From the NCBI GenBank assembly GCA_035582835.1, contig JAYKAV010003044.1:1350058-1414057 (forward strand): a stretch of 64,000 nucleotides of DNA, read 5' to 3'. The stretch is from Phoebastria nigripes. Taxonomy: Eukaryota > Chordata > Aves > Procellariiformes > Diomedeidae. Both the position numbers and the translations under genes were made by a program. How positions within the stretch are numbered: the first letter of the stretch is position 1; each line of letters begins with the position of its first letter. The notes under the pieces were generated by a model. It was not told the DNA's origin. It saw only the letters and a list, made by a program, of their open reading frames with translations, and searched no databases. Shown here piece by piece: positions 61,900 through 64,000 of the stretch.

Positions 61900-62460
61900 T
61901 ACGTTCCCTTACGCTTGTGGCGCAACAGCCTATTCAGTACAGATAAGCCCCTTTAGAAATGAAGGGGAATTTAATTCAGTGCTTGAGTGACAGCAGGAAG
62001 ATTTATCCCCTCAGTAGACAATACGGCTTTTGGGGCTTTAATCTTGCCCAGACAATGGGCTGTTTCTCGGCCCTCATCTTGTGCTTTTCCCACGATGTTC
62101 GGTGATTAACCGGGGCTCCATTGGATGGAAGCCACTATCTCTCATTTAAGAGTGTTTGCGCCTCTGTCAAGGACCAGGGAGGGAGGGAGGGAGGTGGGAA
62201 GAAGAGAAAGAGAGAAAGGAAGGGGAGGGGGGAAAAGTTTAACTCATCTAGGAGAAATGCTGCAGGGCTGTAGGCTGGGCCCAGACAGATGCCAGGGCTA
62301 TCTGCAGTAGGCAGGGCTGGTTGACAAAGCAGATGGACGCTGGCATTGTCACCTCCGGGAGAGCGGTGGGCAGGGCCCGATTGATTTATTTCAACAAACA
62401 GAAGCTCCTCATTTATTTCATTATGCTCTTTATTCAGAAAAGCACTTGTCACAGACTGAA
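61900..62460. promoter_or_regulatory. Candidate conserved noncoding block I, split by a purine repeat
   Basis: Complex sequence at 61900-62165 (TTTAATTCAGTGC near 61970, GGCTTTAATCTTGCCC near 62034, TGATTAACCGGGGC near 62103) and 62370-62460 (CCCGATTGATTTATTTC near 62376). Between them are a (GGGA)n run and purine-rich DNA. Both halves are repeat-free and look alike in character. Confidence 0.38.
62176..62236 (+). repeat. (GGGA)n and purine-rich tract
   Basis: Five GGGA units at 62177-62194, then a GA-rich stretch to 62236. This could form a triplex or G-quadruplex; it is a simple repeat by origin. Confidence 0.85.
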
Positions 62461-62989
62461 ATCCACTGGTCCTTAGATACGTGCTGCCTAAATTTAAGCA
62501 TAAGTGCTTTTCTAAAAAGGAAGGAACCGAAGGACACTCTGAAGCCTGCTCTTAACTCAGCCACCGTGCTCACAGTTTAGAGTAAGAAGCCGAAGTTCTG
62601 CACTTCCCTAGCAAAGATACTCAGATACCATAGCAAAGGACAACCACACAGAGAGCTGGTACATGAGAAACACCTGCAAAATACAGCAGGTACTCTCAAC
62701 ACCTTGCAATAGAGGCGTTTATCACCATACCTGCATTGCACAACGTGTTACGGATAATTTCACTTTATTGACGAAGACCATTTCATCATTAGAAAAAGCA
62801 GCACCAGTAAGTTTTCACATCCCTAGTGAGGGGCAACCATTACTGTTACTCCAATTTCTAAATTAGTCTTTGTGGCAAAAAAATGTTTTACGTCCTTCTT
62901 CCTGAAAGAAAATATTGTGGACTCCAACGCTTCAATTTTGGTAATGAGCAGAAATACAGATTTAGCCTTAAAATAATATCACACTATTC
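62461..62989. other. Unique noncoding DNA
   Basis: Nothing identifiable. Confidence 0.5.
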
Positions 62990-63200
62990 TGAATGGATGT
63001 TTATTACAGTAACTCTATGCCAATTCAGTCGTAATGGTCAATATTAAGGCATTGCCATGTCCAGATCTTTTTACATGGAAAAAGTTCCTGCCAAACTAAT
63101 GTAATTTTTCATTTTGTTAGAATTTTATTGTCAGTTTGTGTTTAAGAGTTCTGTTTATTATAAAAACTAGATTGCTGTACGCACCTTCCGTCACAGAGTT
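62990..63200. promoter_or_regulatory. Possible conserved noncoding element
   Basis: Balanced repeat-free sequence including TGGTCAATATTAAGGC near 63035 and AACTAATGTAATTTTTC near 63095. Judged by composition only. Confidence 0.28.
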
Positions 63201-64000
63201 TCTTAACTCCCACAGAAGATGACAGTAGCCCGTTTGACACTGAGCAGGGAGACGGGACTGAAAAGTTCCTCTCCAGGGCTGAGGGGCTGCAAGGGCATTC
63301 AGCCTTTCGTCTTTCTCAAAGGGCACTGGAACAGACCAATAAGCCTTCTGCAGGCTCACGCGGTTGCGGTTGATAAATACCTCAGCAATCCTAATTTGGT
63401 GTCTACTACCTGAACCACTAAACAAAGCAGCAAGTGGAACAGAACCACTGCACACAAATGGCTGTAAAATTAAAAAAAAAAAAAATATTAACAAGTTTAC
63501 TTTTGAAAGAGGAATCATTTTCTTCACTCTTGAGACCTGCCCACCGGGGATATCTTGCAACAATTGAGGAAAATAAGTTATATAAGGGTAGAGGGCTCTT
63601 CTATAGGGTTCCTACTCCCAGCTGGCGAAGGGGCACAGTCTCATCAGACCATGCCACTTACGCTTTGGTACCTGCAGGCATCAGCTATGGCCACAGCACA
63701 ACAGCATCAGGTGCTGCACTTACACAGCCCAAACAGTCTGAGCTCTAAGGTGTCAGCTGGCATTGATCGCTCCTGCCAGACGTGTCAACATGGAACTTCT
63801 TTCCTATGGCCAGTGGCCTGGCTCAAAGATGCTTTGTTTTTGCTATCACACATCTTTCATTCTCTGATGCTACAACTGCATATTTGGATGACTCAATCAG
63901 CTGAAAAAAAAAAAAATGCTCTCTTTTATTGATGTGAATGTTTGGGAGCAGCTGAGCCAAAAAGCAAAAGCATATGTTTCTCCCTGCACTGAAACTGGAG
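63201..64000. other. Unique noncoding DNA to the window end
   Basis: Frames of up to 148 codons (minus, 63117-63563) have no recognised domain, and that frame contains a run of Phe from a poly(A) tract. A runs lie at about 63471-63485 and 63904-63916. Confidence 0.5.

Noticed and set aside
63117..63563. 148-codon minus frame with a hydrophobic stretch resembling a signal anchor
   Set aside because: The hydrophobic run is largely Phe from a poly(A) tract on the opposite strand.
1..64000. CRISPR arrays, operons, bacterial promoters or insertion sequences
   Set aside because: The sequence is vertebrate in character and no spaced direct-repeat array is present.

Overview
This is vertebrate nuclear DNA, most likely from a bird, and from a draft assembly (isolated N calls throughout and an nnn at 46412-46414). 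The main evidence is a full-length solo LTR at 45968-46558 that resembles an avian ERVL-class LTR, plus a degraded CR1 LINE 3' end at 56805-56880. Sparse transposons, a moderately AT-rich background and old amniote repeats fit a bird. The species and chromosome cannot be told from the sequence alone.

I find no exon that I can assign to a known protein. The longest open frames (about 150 codons) have no recognisable domain, signal or family similarity and are of a length expected by chance in 64 kb. The window therefore looks like an intergenic region or a very long intron. The one strong gene-like signal is a two-lobed CpG island at about 32590-34560. Its minus strand carries two good splice donors, at 33793/33794 (CAG|GTGAGC) and 33677/33678 (CTG|GTAAGT), so a minus-strand first exon is plausible. 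The gene is not identified.

Layout: 1-17500 is mostly unique AT-rich noncoding DNA with an A-rich tract (33-130), ancient repeats (4081-4425, 7055-7265) and a long AT hairpin (7700-7739). 17520-18620 is the strongest candidate conserved regulatory block. 18620-32580 is unique DNA with old repeats, including a MIR-like element apparently split by about 514 bp (29575-30260). 32590-34560 is the CpG island: its left lobe holds a nested GC-rich tandem repeat, and an AT-rich, homeodomain-motif-rich core lies at 33250-33560. 34560-45960 has several regulatory-looking blocks (36230-36490, 38880-39150, 42840-43600, 45670-45960) and an old repeat cluster (36725-37065). 45968-46558 is the solo LTR with a 5-bp target duplication. 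46564-64000 is unique DNA with further regulatory-looking blocks (48580-48930, 50930-51150, 52150-52510, 57480-57770, 58850-59070, 61900-62460, 62990-63200).

The overall picture, a CpG promoter amid many non-repetitive, motif-rich noncoding blocks and few transposons, is what is usually seen around developmental regulator genes. That is inference: conservation cannot be measured from one sequence, and calls of regulatory-like blocks rest on composition and motif content only.
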